From: Ricinus communis
Taxonomy: Eukaryota > Streptophyta > Magnoliopsida > Malpighiales > Euphorbiaceae
Direction: 5' to 3'
NCBI RefSeq assembly: GCF_019578655.1
Contig: NC_063256.1
Location: 11,718,001 to 11,782,000, forward strand
Length of the DNA stretch: 64,000 bases
Made by a program: the position numbers and the translations under genes. The notes under the pieces were generated by a model, which was not told where the DNA came from, did no database searches, and was given only the letters and a program-made list of their open reading frames with translations. Positions 10,757-21,929 of this stretch are shown piece after piece. The stretch's first letter is position 1. The number at the start of each line of letters is the position of its first letter.

Positions 10757-10783
10757 TCGTGTAACGCACGAGTAAACGACTAG
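10757..10783 (+). mobile_element. Candidate Helitron 3' terminus
   Basis: A perfect 5-bp stem hairpin TCGTG-TAACG-CACGA at 10757-10771 is followed 8 bases later by CTAG (10780-10783) and then T. Plant Helitrons end in a short GC-richer hairpin 8-12 nt before CTRR and insert between A and T. The surrounding DNA is strongly AT-rich, so this GC hairpin stands out. I could not find a convincing TC-start 5' end, so the element's extent and orientation are unknown. Confidence 0.42.
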
Positions 10784-12739
10784 TTCAACTAATAACTAAA
10801 ACAATAAAAAAATATTATAATTCAACAAAAAAGAATAAATATATATTATTTTATAATAGAGAATATCCTATTAATCAAACAAAACACATAATTCAAAAAT
10901 GTTAAGCTTGATGAATATTATTGTTATATAATTTAATTATTGGAAGATTGAATCTAGTCCTAAATAAAGTTCCAACGGAAGTTTTAAGTTCGAAATTTAA
11001 ATTTTTTTCTTTCTCGTTATAAGAAAGAAAAGTTACAAATTAGAATATTCAAACAATCATTAGTTATTTTTAGAGAGAGAATAAAATGAAACATAAAAGA
11101 GAAACCAAGGAGAATGAGTTTCAATATCACTTAATTTCTTCCCTCTAAACAAAAATCTAATGATGACCTGAATTTGATATTCCATCACCAGCTTTCTATA
11201 GATACAAAGAATTAATCCTTAATATTACGTTCTACCTCCTTAAGTTTATCATGCCTTATCCTTGCTCACATTTTATGTCTTTAACTATTTTAGTTTAATT
11301 ATATTTTGTACCATATATATTTTTAAATTTTTCCTTGTTCGCGTCTCTTTCATATCACTAACATTATCTTTGGTTGAAATCCATAAAAATTTATAGACTT
11401 ATTTACAAATCTAAAGCTAACTTTTGATCAAATAAATAAATTTTTTTAATGAATTTCACGTTAATCAATCAATATATTTTATAATACCAAAATATCTTTT
11501 TCGTCTTTATAATTTCTATTTCATTTTCTTTTTCAAATCTTCTCTCTCAAATGGAATAATTTTCTTAATGGAATTTAACCAAACACAGCATAAGTTTAAG
11601 CTACTCACTCCTCCATATATCTTATAAATAGTTTTAGTAATAACCCTATTATATGTTCTAAGTTTATATGTCTACAATAAAATATAAACATTATTATCTA
11701 ATTATTATACTTTTGATTTGATAGTAGAAATATAAGATGTCAATTTAAGTTGAATAAATTACTTCCATTTTAACTATAAAAATGAAATATCTATGTAAAA
11801 TATGATGTATATATTAGAACCCAGTAGACATAACTAAGAACAACAGCTCTAAAATAATATGAATTGAAGAAAAAAAAGTTTCAATGTTGCTTGCATGGAT
11901 AAGCTCATAGAAGTTCTGTCTTATGTGGTAAGAGTCCATTTAGAATACTTTTAGAATTGCGGTTGAGTGTTTAAAAAATATATTTGAAATTTTTTTGATT
12001 TAATATATGAGTTTTTTTTTATTTTTTTGTAAACTTTTTTTTTTCTCAAACATGCTTTTAGAAAAAACATTAATTCATATGCTTTTTGTAAAAAGTAATT
12101 TTCAAAATTTAAAAAATAATAAAAAATAATAAATTGAGATTGAAAAGATATTTTTCCAATCTTAATTCCAAACAGAGCTTTAGTCTCTTTTGCATTAAGG
12201 TTTATACTATTATGCACTTTTGCCCATTATTTTTCAAAAATATGCATTTTTAACTGTTTATGAAATTAGTAAGGTGTGAAATAATTAAAAAGAAAAAATT
12301 AACTTAATTTGCACACGTGCTTCAATTTATAAAAAAATTATTTCATAAAGCAATTCTATTGCTGCCTAGAATTTGCTCCCCTAGCTAGAATTTTTAGGTC
12401 CCTCGATGAATCTCATTGAGGTATTTGTAATTATTTCTAAGGAGGGTAAAATAATTGGCTAAAACTTTAAATTAAACAAAATCTAAGTTTTTGGCCAATA
12501 TTGTCTTTACTGAAAATTAAAAATTATATATTTCTTTAAAAAAATATATGGTTATAAATTATAGAATAACCAAGTATCTTAAGTTTTTTTAGTAGTTTAA
12601 ATTATGTAAGGCGAGTTAGTATCTTTAGCCTATGTTTTCATAGTATATTAATATAGAGAGAGATCAACACATAAGAAAAGCAAGCAATGAAAGGCTATTG
12701 TACATGTAGCAACAACTCTTGGAGCGGTGGTTCAAATGA
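10784..12739. other. AT-rich intergenic spacer with one possible decayed MITE
   Basis: No coding frame is supported. At 11945-12185 the ends resemble each other in inverse orientation (left GTCCATTTAGAATAC, right ATTCCAAACAGAGC) and enclose an A/T-rich core, as in the common plant MITEs with 'gtttggaatt' ends. The match is imperfect and I find no target duplication, so it is only a suspicion. The remainder shows nothing. Confidence 0.4.
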
Positions 12740-12747
12740 CTGGTAAG

Positions 12748-13130
12748 TAGACCTGTTCATGAGCCTGGGTACCTGCCCGGCCCGATTCGAACCCACAAAA
12801 GCCTGGCTCGGTCCAATATTTAGTTTAGTTAGAAAAAAAAGTATCATACTTAGCATTCAAACCTGTGACCTTCAACTTATAATTAAATGCTACATACCAC
12901 TTAGCTACCTATTATTTCTATTTATAATTTTATTATTATTAATAATATATTTAAATAAAACTAAACTCAAGCCCGACCAACCCGCCTGCATCCGATCAAG
13001 ATTTGTGGTTTAACATTGGTCGGCTTCTAAAAATTTCGCTTGAGAGAGATATTAAAAAATTCTTGGGCTTGTTCAAAATAAAGTCAGGCCCGGCACGAGC
13101 CCGCCCAAGCCCGGCCCATGAACAGGTCTA
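12748..13130. mobile_element. hAT-type MITE with perfect 8-bp target-site duplication
   Basis: Starts TAGACCTGTTCATG and ends with the inverse, CATGAACAGGTCTA; beyond these the inverted repeat continues as GC-rich GGGC/GCCC words. It is flanked on both sides by the 8-bp direct repeat CTGGTAAG (12740-12747 and 13131-13138), the target length of the hAT superfamily. At 383 bp it has no coding capacity, so it is non-autonomous. Inner ends are much more GC-rich (Pro/Ala-Gly style CCCGGC repeats) than the AT-rich core and host flanks. Confidence 0.85.
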
Positions 13131-13138
13131 CTGGTAAG

Positions 13139-15431
13139 CAATAAGTGATAATGAAATAGTATAGTAGTAAAGAATATTGTAGTATAAAGAGGGTGTAGTG
13201 AGGGTATAATATAGTTTAGAAAGAGAGAACTAGAGTGAGGAATTCTTAATTCTTTTAAAGAGAGAAAATTGGCAAGAGGAATTTTCATTTTTTTCTAAGT
13301 TTACCAAAATGAGCAAAATATGAAATGAATCAAAAATCTCGTCCATTTGATTCAGAATAGAAAAAGTATTTGGTAATAAATTATGACAAAAGTAAATATC
13401 TGTTATTAAAAAGTTAGGATTCACAAGGATTCAACCAATTCATTATAATTAACCATTATTATCATGTTGCTAATATTTAGTAATATGAATTTAGAGCTTA
13501 ATAACTTCTAATTTTGTTATTTAACTGTTAGATTGTGATGAAAAAGTCACTGATCTAATGCTATCGATTTAACAGTTAAAGAACAATATTAATTGTTAAG
13601 TGCTAAAATGTTATAAGACACGAGAATTAAATTTCATTTATCATTAACATCAATAATAATGATTTTTTTTGAAGTAAAAATAGTTTTTCATTAATAATGA
13701 TTAGTAAGTACAATTTGTGATAGATAAGTAAACTTGATTATGTTGAAGAAATATATACTAATTTTACTATAAATATGAGCTTTTCCTCTAAACTTCATCG
13801 ATTGTGTTGATAGAACAATTATATGCAGCATATTGGCTGCATTTGGCATATTAGTAAGAAACACATTTCACGGGGCTATACTAAACCACAAATCGACTTC
13901 ATTATCGTTTGATGAGTCCGATTTTTTGAATATTACATTTAAACTCATCCTAACTCCCATGATGGAAGATAAATAAACTTCCATAGAGGAAGACAAATAA
14001 ACCCCCATAAATAAAAATAAATAAACTCCTATCAAGGAAGATAAAATAAAATATTCATAATATTTCATCAATAAAATTAACAAACAACTAAAAAAAGTAA
14101 ATCTAACATAAAATCCTAAATGAATTTTCAACTAAATAAATTCATTTTCATTGTTGTGAGACTTTGATTCATTTTCAAATGTTAAAACCTTAATAGGCAT
14201 GAGATCTTTTTCTATATATTTTTTATTTGTCATTTGTTTTTTCAAATTCACTACTAAAGAAATATAAGAGATTTTACTATCAAAATCTATAAGTTTTGAC
14301 CAATTCATGTGGAAAAGGATGAGAATATGATTTGGTTAGTTATTAAAACTGGAAAAGACTATTATTAAAAAAAAAGAGAAAAGAAATAGCTAACAAAGAG
14401 TTGAAATTAGCTACCATCGACGACAAAGAAAAGTTACAGACGACAATAAAAAAATACAAAAACAAAAGATAGCTATAGGTGGCTAGGGTTTTCTATTTGG
14501 AGAAGCTTTGTAAGAAAGGAAAGTGATATGCTTTATAAAACTTCAAATCAATAATTTTTTTGTAATAATTAATTATTATAAAAAATATTTAATTTATTAT
14601 TATATTCATAAATATAAAAGATACAAATAATAAATTACAATTTTATTTATTTGACCCTTATAATTACTTTTTTTCTTTTTGAAAACTTTCATTATAATTA
14701 GTTTAATTTGATTTTTATAGAAATAAAATATTTAAATGAAAGAAATAAATGTTTATGCTGATGAGAGAATCTCATCTCAATTTAAAAATAATTTTAACAA
14801 ATTAAATATTAATGATGAAGATCACTCATTTTTATTTTTCATTTGTATCCTATTTTATCACTAATTAAACAACTCTAATTGAAAAAGAAATGAGAAATAA
14901 TATATTTTATCATATTTTATAATAAAAAAAATCTATTTTTGAATAACTATATTTTTCTCAAATTCTATTTAGTATAACTTTTCAAATTAATGATTATAGC
15001 TTTTTTACTTTCAAAATTTTCTTTACTAATTTTAAAATTAATTCTTAAAAAATTTAATTTTATGGCGATCTATAAAAAGTAAATTTGAAAAATAGATTTT
15101 AAAAAAATTAAAAAATCAAAACTAAACAAAAAAGAATTTGAAAGGTTATGTGAAACTGAGCCTTATTAAGATTTTATATTTTTATTTGATGGATAATAAA
15201 ATAATAAATTCTTGACTTATTTATTTTAATTTCTTTATGCTCCTTGTTTTTCTTTTATTTAATTTGAAAGGATATAAATAGTGCTTTGAGGAGTAGTTGG
15301 AATATATTATTTTTCTTGATTTTCTTTTTTGTTTTTATTTATTATTTAAGTATGTAACTAAAAAAGGTAATTCTAATTTCTCTTCTTTTGCCTTTTCTTC
15401 TAACCAAACAAGGAAAAGGTAATAAATTTTC
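13139..15431. other. AT-rich intergenic spacer, no gene seen
   Basis: No supportable coding sequence or RNA gene. A few short local repeats (for example AATAAACTNCCAT/AAATAAAC words at about 13970-14030) look like low-complexity drift. The segment ends at the left terminal inverted repeat of the Mutator-like element. Confidence 0.55.
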
Positions 15432-15555
15432 CCCTAAAGTATAACCTGAGGTACAGATTGATCCTCCATATTTTTTTTAGCCAGTTGCACATAATATCTC
15501 GCCAAACGAAGTTCTTAAACCCCTTTTATAGACCTGTTGATGACGGAGCTGAAGA
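15432..15555 (+). repeat. Left terminal inverted repeat of the Mutator-like element
   Basis: Inverse of 21930-22052, with roughly 80 percent or better identity over the inner 95 bp by eye and lower identity in the outer 25 bp. Long (over 100 bp) terminal inverted repeats are typical of Mutator-like elements and normally carry transposase binding and promoter sites. Confidence 0.85.
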
Positions 15556-15729
15556 ATGGAAGAAACTTTCGTTAAATGTAATTGATGTGGCAAATGAAAT
15601 AGGACCTACAACCCAACGGTAATAAGAGAATAACTACTCTCCACCACCATCTCCCCTTTTCTTTCATCACTTTCCTTTTCATACAAAATAAGGAACCCTA
15701 AATTAACCAATTGATTCTAATTAACATTG

Positions 15730-16197
15730 ATGATGGCTTCTTCTTCAACTACATTGCCATCATCAACAACCACATGAAGCAATGACACTAAGGTTCTGTG
15801 AATGTCGAAAGTTCAAGACGTCGAAGGTTTTATGAATGTTGAAGGTTCTATGAATGGCGAAAGTTCTGGACATCGAAAGTTCTATAAATGTGGAAAATTT
15901 TGAAAGTGCTATAAAAGTCCAAAGTTAAGTTTATAATGTAAGATATATATGATTTCTAGGTTGGAGGATATGGGTACTTCGAATGGCATGATGAGTCATC
16001 AACTGTGAGAGGAATCAAAATGATTAATGAACTGATAGTTGAAAACTCTTTTTTAAAGGCAGAGATTAGGAGGTTGAAGTATGAAGATAGAGAAAAGGAT
16101 AAAAGGAAATGAAAGAGATTTGCAGCACTTGATTTGCAGAATGAAATGGAAAAGATGTGGACTGAGCTAAGAAATTTGAAAGCCAGCATAGAAACAT
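15730..16197 (+). pseudogene. GRF-type zinc-finger-like small protein inside the MULE (broken)
   Basis: An ATG at about 15730 opens a Ser/Thr-rich start (M-A-S-S-S-T-T-L-P-S-S). A degenerate Cys-containing stretch follows, interrupted by stops (TGA at 15775 and later). After a plausible acceptor TTTCTAG at 15959 comes V-G-G-Y-G-Y-F-E-W-H-D-E, the signature end of the plant GRF-type finger (usually G-G-C-x-F-F-E-W-x-D-E), so one zinc ligand has become Tyr. A Glu/Lys/Leu coiled-coil tail then runs to about 16197, with a TGA at 16109. The architecture matches the small plant 'GRF zinc finger' proteins of unknown role. It faces the transposase gene. Confidence 0.55.
15790..15925 (+). repeat. Short imperfect tandem repeats (GTTCTATGAATG-CGAAAG type)
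   Basis: About five imperfect copies of a 20-28 bp phrase built from 'GAATGTCGAAAGTTC' follow each other within the GRF-like pseudogene. They partly explain why the finger region is unreadable: the local sequence expanded. Confidence 0.5.
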
Positions 16198-16524
16198 AAA
16201 TTGAATAATTTCAACATGAAAACAAGAAGATGAAAAATGATTTTGTTGTCTTGTTAATTGCATTATTAGCTTGCATTGTTTATAAGAATTTGGTGAAATG
16301 ATATTAGTTGTAGTAAATTGCTTGTAGTACAACTATTATTTGTGTAGTTTTGTTAAGAGTTGATGAAATGAAATTATGACACTTGATTTGAACACTGGCT
16401 ATGCACTGAAATGAATTGTTGTAAATGGAAAAGCTTTGCTAAACGACATTCATAATCATAACCAATGAGCAAAAAGCCAATTGCTGGCATACTGCAATCA
16501 ATATTGAGCTAAAGTGTCAACATC

Positions 16525-16762
16525 ACTTGCTCTTAGGCAAATAACACCAAAGTAGCAACAATATACAAAAAGCTAATTACTGACATCACCTGTTACTGTA
16601 ATTAAATATTGACCAAAAAGATAATGCTTGCTCTAAGGCATAAAACACCAAAGTAGCAACAAAAAAAAATGCTTGCTCTAAGGCACAAAACACCAAAGTA
16701 GCAACAAAATACAAAAAAAGATATTGCTTGCTCTAAGGCACAAAACACCAAAGTAGCAATAA
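16525..16762 (-). repeat. Tandem/interspersed repeat, four copies of a 35-38 bp unit
   Basis: CTTGCTCTAAGGCA...AACACCAAAGTAGCAA occurs at about 16525, 16626, 16671 and 16725. Copies 2 to 4 are nearly identical and separated only by A-rich linkers. The array lies between the two convergent MULE genes. On the minus strand it forms a Cys/Phe-rich open frame, which I take to be incidental. Confidence 0.7.
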
Positions 16763-17309
16763 AAATACAAAAAATGTGCTCCATTCAAACTAATATTTTA
16801 TGGTAAACTATTGATCTGTTGTAGTAGTATCACTAACTATCTTGCCTTTTTTTTTCTATTTGCCTATTAGTTACTCTTTTTGAGCTTGCAATTGTGAAGA
16901 GGTAATTGCAACTCCTCTCCATTGCAGTCCTGGAGGTTCAAATGGCAGGTTAGTAGCAAATATGACTTCTGAGCCATCTCTAGTGAATTTGATTGTCCTT
17001 GTAATGGATGATGCATCCCTTTTCTCTTTGCTTCTTTTGAAGTCTCTTTCACATGGTACTGGGAACCTAGTCTGAGGAGACCTTCACTAATTACTCTTTC
17101 ATTAGTTTGTCCAGGCTGTGAATGTTAAAATATCAGAAAAAATATGCCACAAACTAATATTAAAAGAAAAAATAAGTATGAAAAGTTTCCTGACATTGTA
17201 AGTTATTCTTCCTGTATTCAAATCCACATGACATCCAAACCATTTATCCTCCTTGAATTTCTTACACACTGTCCTCCTAAGCTTCTTGCAGTTACATTAG
17301 CACTTGTAC

Positions 17310-17455
17310 TTTTTGGAGCACTTGCTGGTGTGCTTGTTGGAGCAGTTACTGGTGTGCTTGCTGGAGTAGTTGCTGATGTACTTCCTGGAGCACTTGCTCG
17401 TATGCTTCCTGGAGCACTTGTTGCAGCACTTCCTGGTGTGCTTGTTGTTGTTCCC
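17310..17455 (-). repeat. 24-bp coding-type tandem repeats in the transposase C-terminus
   Basis: Around five to six imperfect copies of the unit GGAGCACTTGCTGGTGTGCTT plus three bases. The period is a multiple of three. In the transposase orientation it encodes a Ser/Thr/Ala/Pro-rich tract (pattern A-P-x-S-T/A-P-G-S). In the other orientation it would be a hydrophobic Leu/Val/Gly/Ala tract, which I do not consider real. Confidence 0.6.
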
Positions 17456-18379
17456 TATAAAGTTAATGAGAAACAATTGCACCTTTTAGAATTTCAAAAA
17501 CTAAATAATACAAATACTCAATATGATGCAGAAATATGTATTTTACTTTCTTGTTCTTATTTGGACACTTAGTTCTATTATGTCCTTATTCTGTGTACAA
17601 TCCACAACTCTGCTTCTTGCCTTTATTAGTAAGCTTTCCAACTTTGCTGGTTGTATTAGGCTCATTTGATCATCGAACTCTCTTCTTTCTAGGCCTGCCT
17701 GACATTTTAGTCAATGGAAGAGGTTTTATTCCCTGGTATTCCTCACATCTCATGAATTTTTTACCAGGGATTGATAATAATGGGAACTGATACGAGGCTA
17801 GCTAGGTTGATTTATGATAAAAATGGCTGATATGTGAAAAAGGATCAAGCTTGGAATGATATAGAGCATAAATGACATGTTGGCATGGGATGCCTGTAAG
17901 ATCCTATGGCCTACAGGTGCACAAATTTCTATCTAAAAAGACTATCTACTTATTATTACCTTCCCCAATCTTATAACCATTCTGACCATTCAACACTACT
18001 CTGCAACCTGAAGCATTTTCTTTATTGTCTTAGAACAAATCCATACAAGCTGGACTCTAATCATTAATCCATCTGTCAACCATTTTCTTATTCTCTTTAA
18101 TTAGATTCATTGCTTGTAGTCTTATTTCCTCTAACATACTAACTATAGGCTTATTGATGCAACCAAGGATGCATCTAAGTCAACTAGCATGGATCCACTA
18201 GCCTATGGAGGACTAATAACACGAGTAAGGAGTAAGAAGTTCAAGCAAGCCTTAAATTCTTACTTGGAGCATGTTTTGAAGATGGCTAATGATGGTGCTT
18301 TTGATGATGATAACAATGCCTTGAAGATAGTGACAGTAATTGCTATTAATAAAGATTGAGGCAGAAACTCGTCTTCAAT

Positions 18380-18461
18380 AAGGCATGACCACGCCTTACA
18401 ACCAGCGAGCTATGCAAAATCTGTACAGAAGATCATTGTCAATAAGGCGTGACCACGCCTT
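18380..18461 (+). repeat. Pair of palindromic AAGGCGTGACCACGCCTT motifs, 64 bp apart
   Basis: AAGGCATGACCACGCCTT (18380-18397) and AAGGCGTGACCACGCCTT (18444-18461). The second is a perfect 7-bp stem with a GACC loop; the first carries one mismatch. Both are preceded by TCAAT and followed by ACAA. They sit within the U3-like part of the solo LTR. Confidence 0.7.
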
Positions 18462-18700
18462 ACAATTCATAAGCTGCTGGAGCCTGCAAAAAGAGCTTTG
18501 AATTTTTCAAGATAAATTCGTAGTGGATCCATTTTTTTATTAATTTCCTCTATTTTTGGAAGTACTGGATAAAAGAGAACTTTTTCCATGAATTTAGGAT
18601 TTTAATTTGTTTATATTACTCTTTATCTTATCCTTTCTTATAGGGATAAGATCAGCCGCATATTAGGAGTTTTATAAGGTTTGATTTTTATTCCTTATCT

Positions 18701-19390
18701 CTTAGTCCTTTTTAGGGTTAGAATCATTTCAAAACCTTATAAATAGAGCTATGTATTTTGGCCAAAAGGGCATTAGATCTGAAGTGTATTTTTCTTGAGT
18801 TGTTAACTTTTGAATTTCTTGAGATTAAATTAACTTGTTTAATTTAGTTTCACATTTACATGTTTGGTCAATCAATTAACTTTTTATTAGTTTCTTGGGT
18901 TGTTTGAACATTCTTCATCTATTTATAACTAAAGGGCTTAGTAGTTCTATTGCTAAGTTTGTTAGTTCCATAATCAATTGCAAACTTTCAAGTTAGATCT
19001 TGGAGCGACAATTTGAACTTATTGGTAAGGGTGCTTCTCTTAGTCTTTTTTAGGGTTAGAATCATTTCAAAGCTCTATAAATAAAGCTATATATTTCAGC
19101 CAAAAGGGCATTAGATCAATACATCATTTTGAATAAGTTTATTTTCCTTAAGTTGTTAACTCTTGAATTTCTTGAGATTAAATTAATTTATTTAATTTAG
19201 TTTCACATCTACATGTTTAATCAATCAATCAACTTTTTATTAGTTTCTTGGGTTGTTTGAACATTCTTCATCTATTTATAATTAAAAGGCTTAGTAGTTA
19301 TATTGCTAACTTTGTTAGTTCCATAATCAATTGCAAACTTTTAAGTTAGATTTTGGGGCAACAATTCAAATATTGGTAAGGGTGCTTTCT
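18701..19390 (+). repeat. 338-bp tandem duplication inside the solo LTR
   Basis: Two consecutive units start CTTAGTC(C/T)TTTTTAGGGTTAGAA at 18701 and 19039. Each continues through a CTATAAATA box, GCCAAAAGGGCATTAGATC, a long TTTCTTGAGATTAAATTAA block and ends at GGTAAGGGTGCTT. Unit 2 carries a short extra stretch near 19115. Since each unit contains a TATA-like box and the likely transcription start, the LTR has a duplicated core promoter. Confidence 0.75.
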
Positions 19391-21929
19391 CTTAAATAGG
19401 GAGAGCGTTTATCAGTTTGAGTTTCTCGCTATTGCTCATCTTGGTGTTTGAACGTATCCGGTTCGAGTTCGTATCACTTATGTCTTGCCTCTAGTATCCA
19501 GGAGTTAAAACATTCAGAGATGTTATTATCTACCATGTATGACTTGGCTCTGCTAGAGAAATAGACCATGCACCAACAATGGGGTGGATATTTTAGAAGG
19601 TTTTCTGCTACCTTCTTTGACACTTCACCAAGAAGCTCTAAATTATCTTTGATCTCCTCCTCAAATGTGCTCCAAGCACAAATTCAAAACTTTTTCTTCA
19701 ATTCCCCCCCTCTCAATTGCTTGGACCAGTTGGAGCAAATGTGCCTCGCACACCATCTGTGCTCAGCAAGGGGTAAGACATTCTCCACAGCATCAATGAG
19801 ACTCTAAAGCATAAAAGAGTAGCCAATACTACAATTGTAAAAGGTTGTATACTACAAAAATAAAAATACAAGCAAAGAAAATGAAAATTGCTCACCTTTT
19901 GCATGTCAAAGATTATAGTATAGGTTGTTCCATTTCCAAGTTCAAGTTCTTGCTTTAGCAAATGCAAAAACCATCTCCAATAATTCTTATTCTCTTTGTC
20001 TACCATTACCCATGCGATAGGCACCATATGATCATCACTATTTTTGCCTACTGCAGTAAGAATCTAATCCTTAGTAACCCCTTTTAAGAAACATCGATCC
20101 AAACCTATGATAGGTCTGCATCCACTTTTCCAGTTCCTCTCACGAGTATCAAAATACAAGAACATCCTCCTAAACATCTTTCTTCCTTCTTTCAATGCTT
20201 CCTTACATAACTCAATCTCTGCTTTTGTATCAAGATTGCTTCTTTTAAGTGCAGTTGCATATACTTCCAAATAACCAAACTCCACATTGAAACTCTCATC
20301 CATTTCTTGAATTATCATTCTCTTAGCCCTTTTACACTTAGCTAGACTAACATTAATTTTTAACAAGCTCTATGCGTCATCTTTCATTTGTTTTATCTTT
20401 ATTGAAGGATTTTTATAAATCCTACCCTTGAAATAATTGGCTAAAAACCTAGCAGTAGCACCAGGGAGTGAGAAATCCCTAAAGCACCTATGCTAAGGTA
20501 TTAGTATCTTTACTGCCAATCTAGAGTTTTTACCATCTTTTGAAATGAAAAGTATAAAAGGGCAACTTTCCTCATTGATACATTTAATCCTAAGTCTAAA
20601 TGATTCATTTGGATTGATTTTTAGCTTAACACCTAGAGCTACTCCATACTTTGCTATTGCTTGTCTAGCCTCATTAGCATTAGCAAAAGTCATTCCAAGC
20701 ATCAAATGGCTTTGCCCATCACCTTCATCATATCTGACCCTTTCCCTAGGTGCAGATTGTTCAAACTCACTTTCCTCATCACTAGATTTTTGACTTTCAT
20801 CATTTTTGTTTCTATTTGCACTATCATCTTCACCATCCTTTTCCTTATTATTAATATAATCTGTAGGTCCAAAACTATAAAAAGGTTCTTCAGTAACAAT
20901 AGACTTAGGTTGACTAGCATTAGCTCTATCACCCACATTGAAATAGCTACTCTGTGTAGGCATTTTATTGTTAATGTCTGCAACAGATGCATTCACATCA
21001 ACATTCCATTCAATCTCCAGAATATTTGGTTGAAAATCTATGGAGTTATCAGCATAGAAATCTATTTCTCTCACCCAATTGTATTTGCTAATATAATTCA
21101 AAACTCTCCTAATTCCCTCATCATCTTCAACTAAATACAATCCATCTTCCATTTCTTTTCCAAGTTCAAGTACAAAAATACGTTCCACATTTGCATACCC
21201 AAGCACATTTCTATATCTATCCTTAATATGTCCATAGCAGAGGAAGTCAGAATCAAAACCATATAGTATATCAATATCATGATCTAGATAATCAATTTTT
21301 GGATGTAGTTGCCATCTACCGCCAATTAAATCTCAGATTCACAATACCATCCATTCTGCATAAAATAAAATAATAAAATCATTTTCTTGTGACATCAAGC
21401 AGACAACAAATATACGTAGTGTATACAACCACATATAGCTCAAGTAATAAAGCTTTCGCAATAGTTAACTCAGTTTACACCACATGAGGACCACTATTTC
21501 GAAAGGGACAACTCAACATATAATAATAAAAAGCAATCACATTTGAAAACATAATAAAATAAAACAGTGAGAACCACATGTTTCGCTTTAACATACTTGG
21601 TAACTCCAATTTGCAAACATAGTATACACCTAAATACAGTCGTAACTCACTTCCTTGCTATATGGTTGAGTGGTAATTTCAGTAATGTATTAGGGTTAGA
21701 GTAAATGAGCTTTAATCAATCGATTTAGCCCCTACAGTTTAACCTAAGGTTGGTGGTTGGGATTCATTATAGTAAGTTACAATCCCTAGTTAGTACATGA
21801 CAATAACTCCCACAATTTCACAATAAACTTTTTTTTTATATCAGAAGCTGATGTGGCTAGCAGATGAGTCCCACTTATTTATTAAATTATTTTTACATGT
21901 CGGTCCTACTAACCATTATATATTTTGAA

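Larger units (their letters stand above)
18155..19476 (+). mobile_element. Solo LTR nested in the MULE transposase, with 5-bp target duplication
   Basis: The insert begins TGATGCAACC and ends GTTCGTATCA, so it has the TG..CA ends of LTR retroelements with a small inverted TGAT/ATCA. It is flanked by CTTAT on both sides (18150-18154, 19477-19481). Removing it restores the continuity of the transposase frame (..E-A-R-H-K / I-V-S-M..), which fixes the boundaries to the base. With no internal coding region, a solo LTR formed by recombination is the simplest reading. Inside are a 338-bp tandem duplication and two hairpins. Near its start is a short gag-like or leader motif (R-S-K-K-F-K-Q-A-L). Confidence 0.85.
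16867..21350 (-). pseudogene. MuDR-family transposase (interrupted and decayed)
   Basis: Read on the minus strand. N-terminal MULE region and acidic linker, then the MuDR DNA-binding domain (G-M-x-F-x-x-A-x-E-A-R-Q-A-I at about 20680) down to 20493. The 'plant transposon' segment with D-G-C/D-R-C-F-L-K-G follows at 20366-20064. The catalytic core (P-I-A-W-V-M-V-D-K-E-N, W-R-W-F-L) is at 20027-19896. A 92-bp intron (19804-19895) precedes the helical part with H-R-W-C-A-R-H. The nested LTR comes next, then the continuation (18149-17960), a SWIM-like Cys/His segment at about 17900, a basic R-P-R-K-K-R-V-R tail with zinc-knuckle remains at about 17690-17590, and a repeat-rich C-terminus. Several stops (for example near 20490 and 18090) show that it is inactive. 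Family role: cut-and-paste transposition. Confidence 0.82.

Noticed and set aside
12759..13288. Open frames over the hAT MITE
   Set aside because: They coincide with the element's inverted repeats and AT-rich core; no protein similarity seen.
16602..16784. Cys/Phe-rich open frame on the minus strand
   Set aside because: By-product of the 35-38 bp repeat array; same peptide repeated, no start context.
17144..17572. Plus-strand hydrophobic Leu/Val/Gly/Ala-rich open frame
   Set aside because: Arises from reading the 24-bp coding repeat of the transposase on the wrong strand; a membrane protein is not supported.
19440..19476. GGTTCGAGTTCG resembling a tRNA B box
   Set aside because: It is the terminal part of the solo LTR (ends GTATCA) and has no accompanying A box or acceptor stem.
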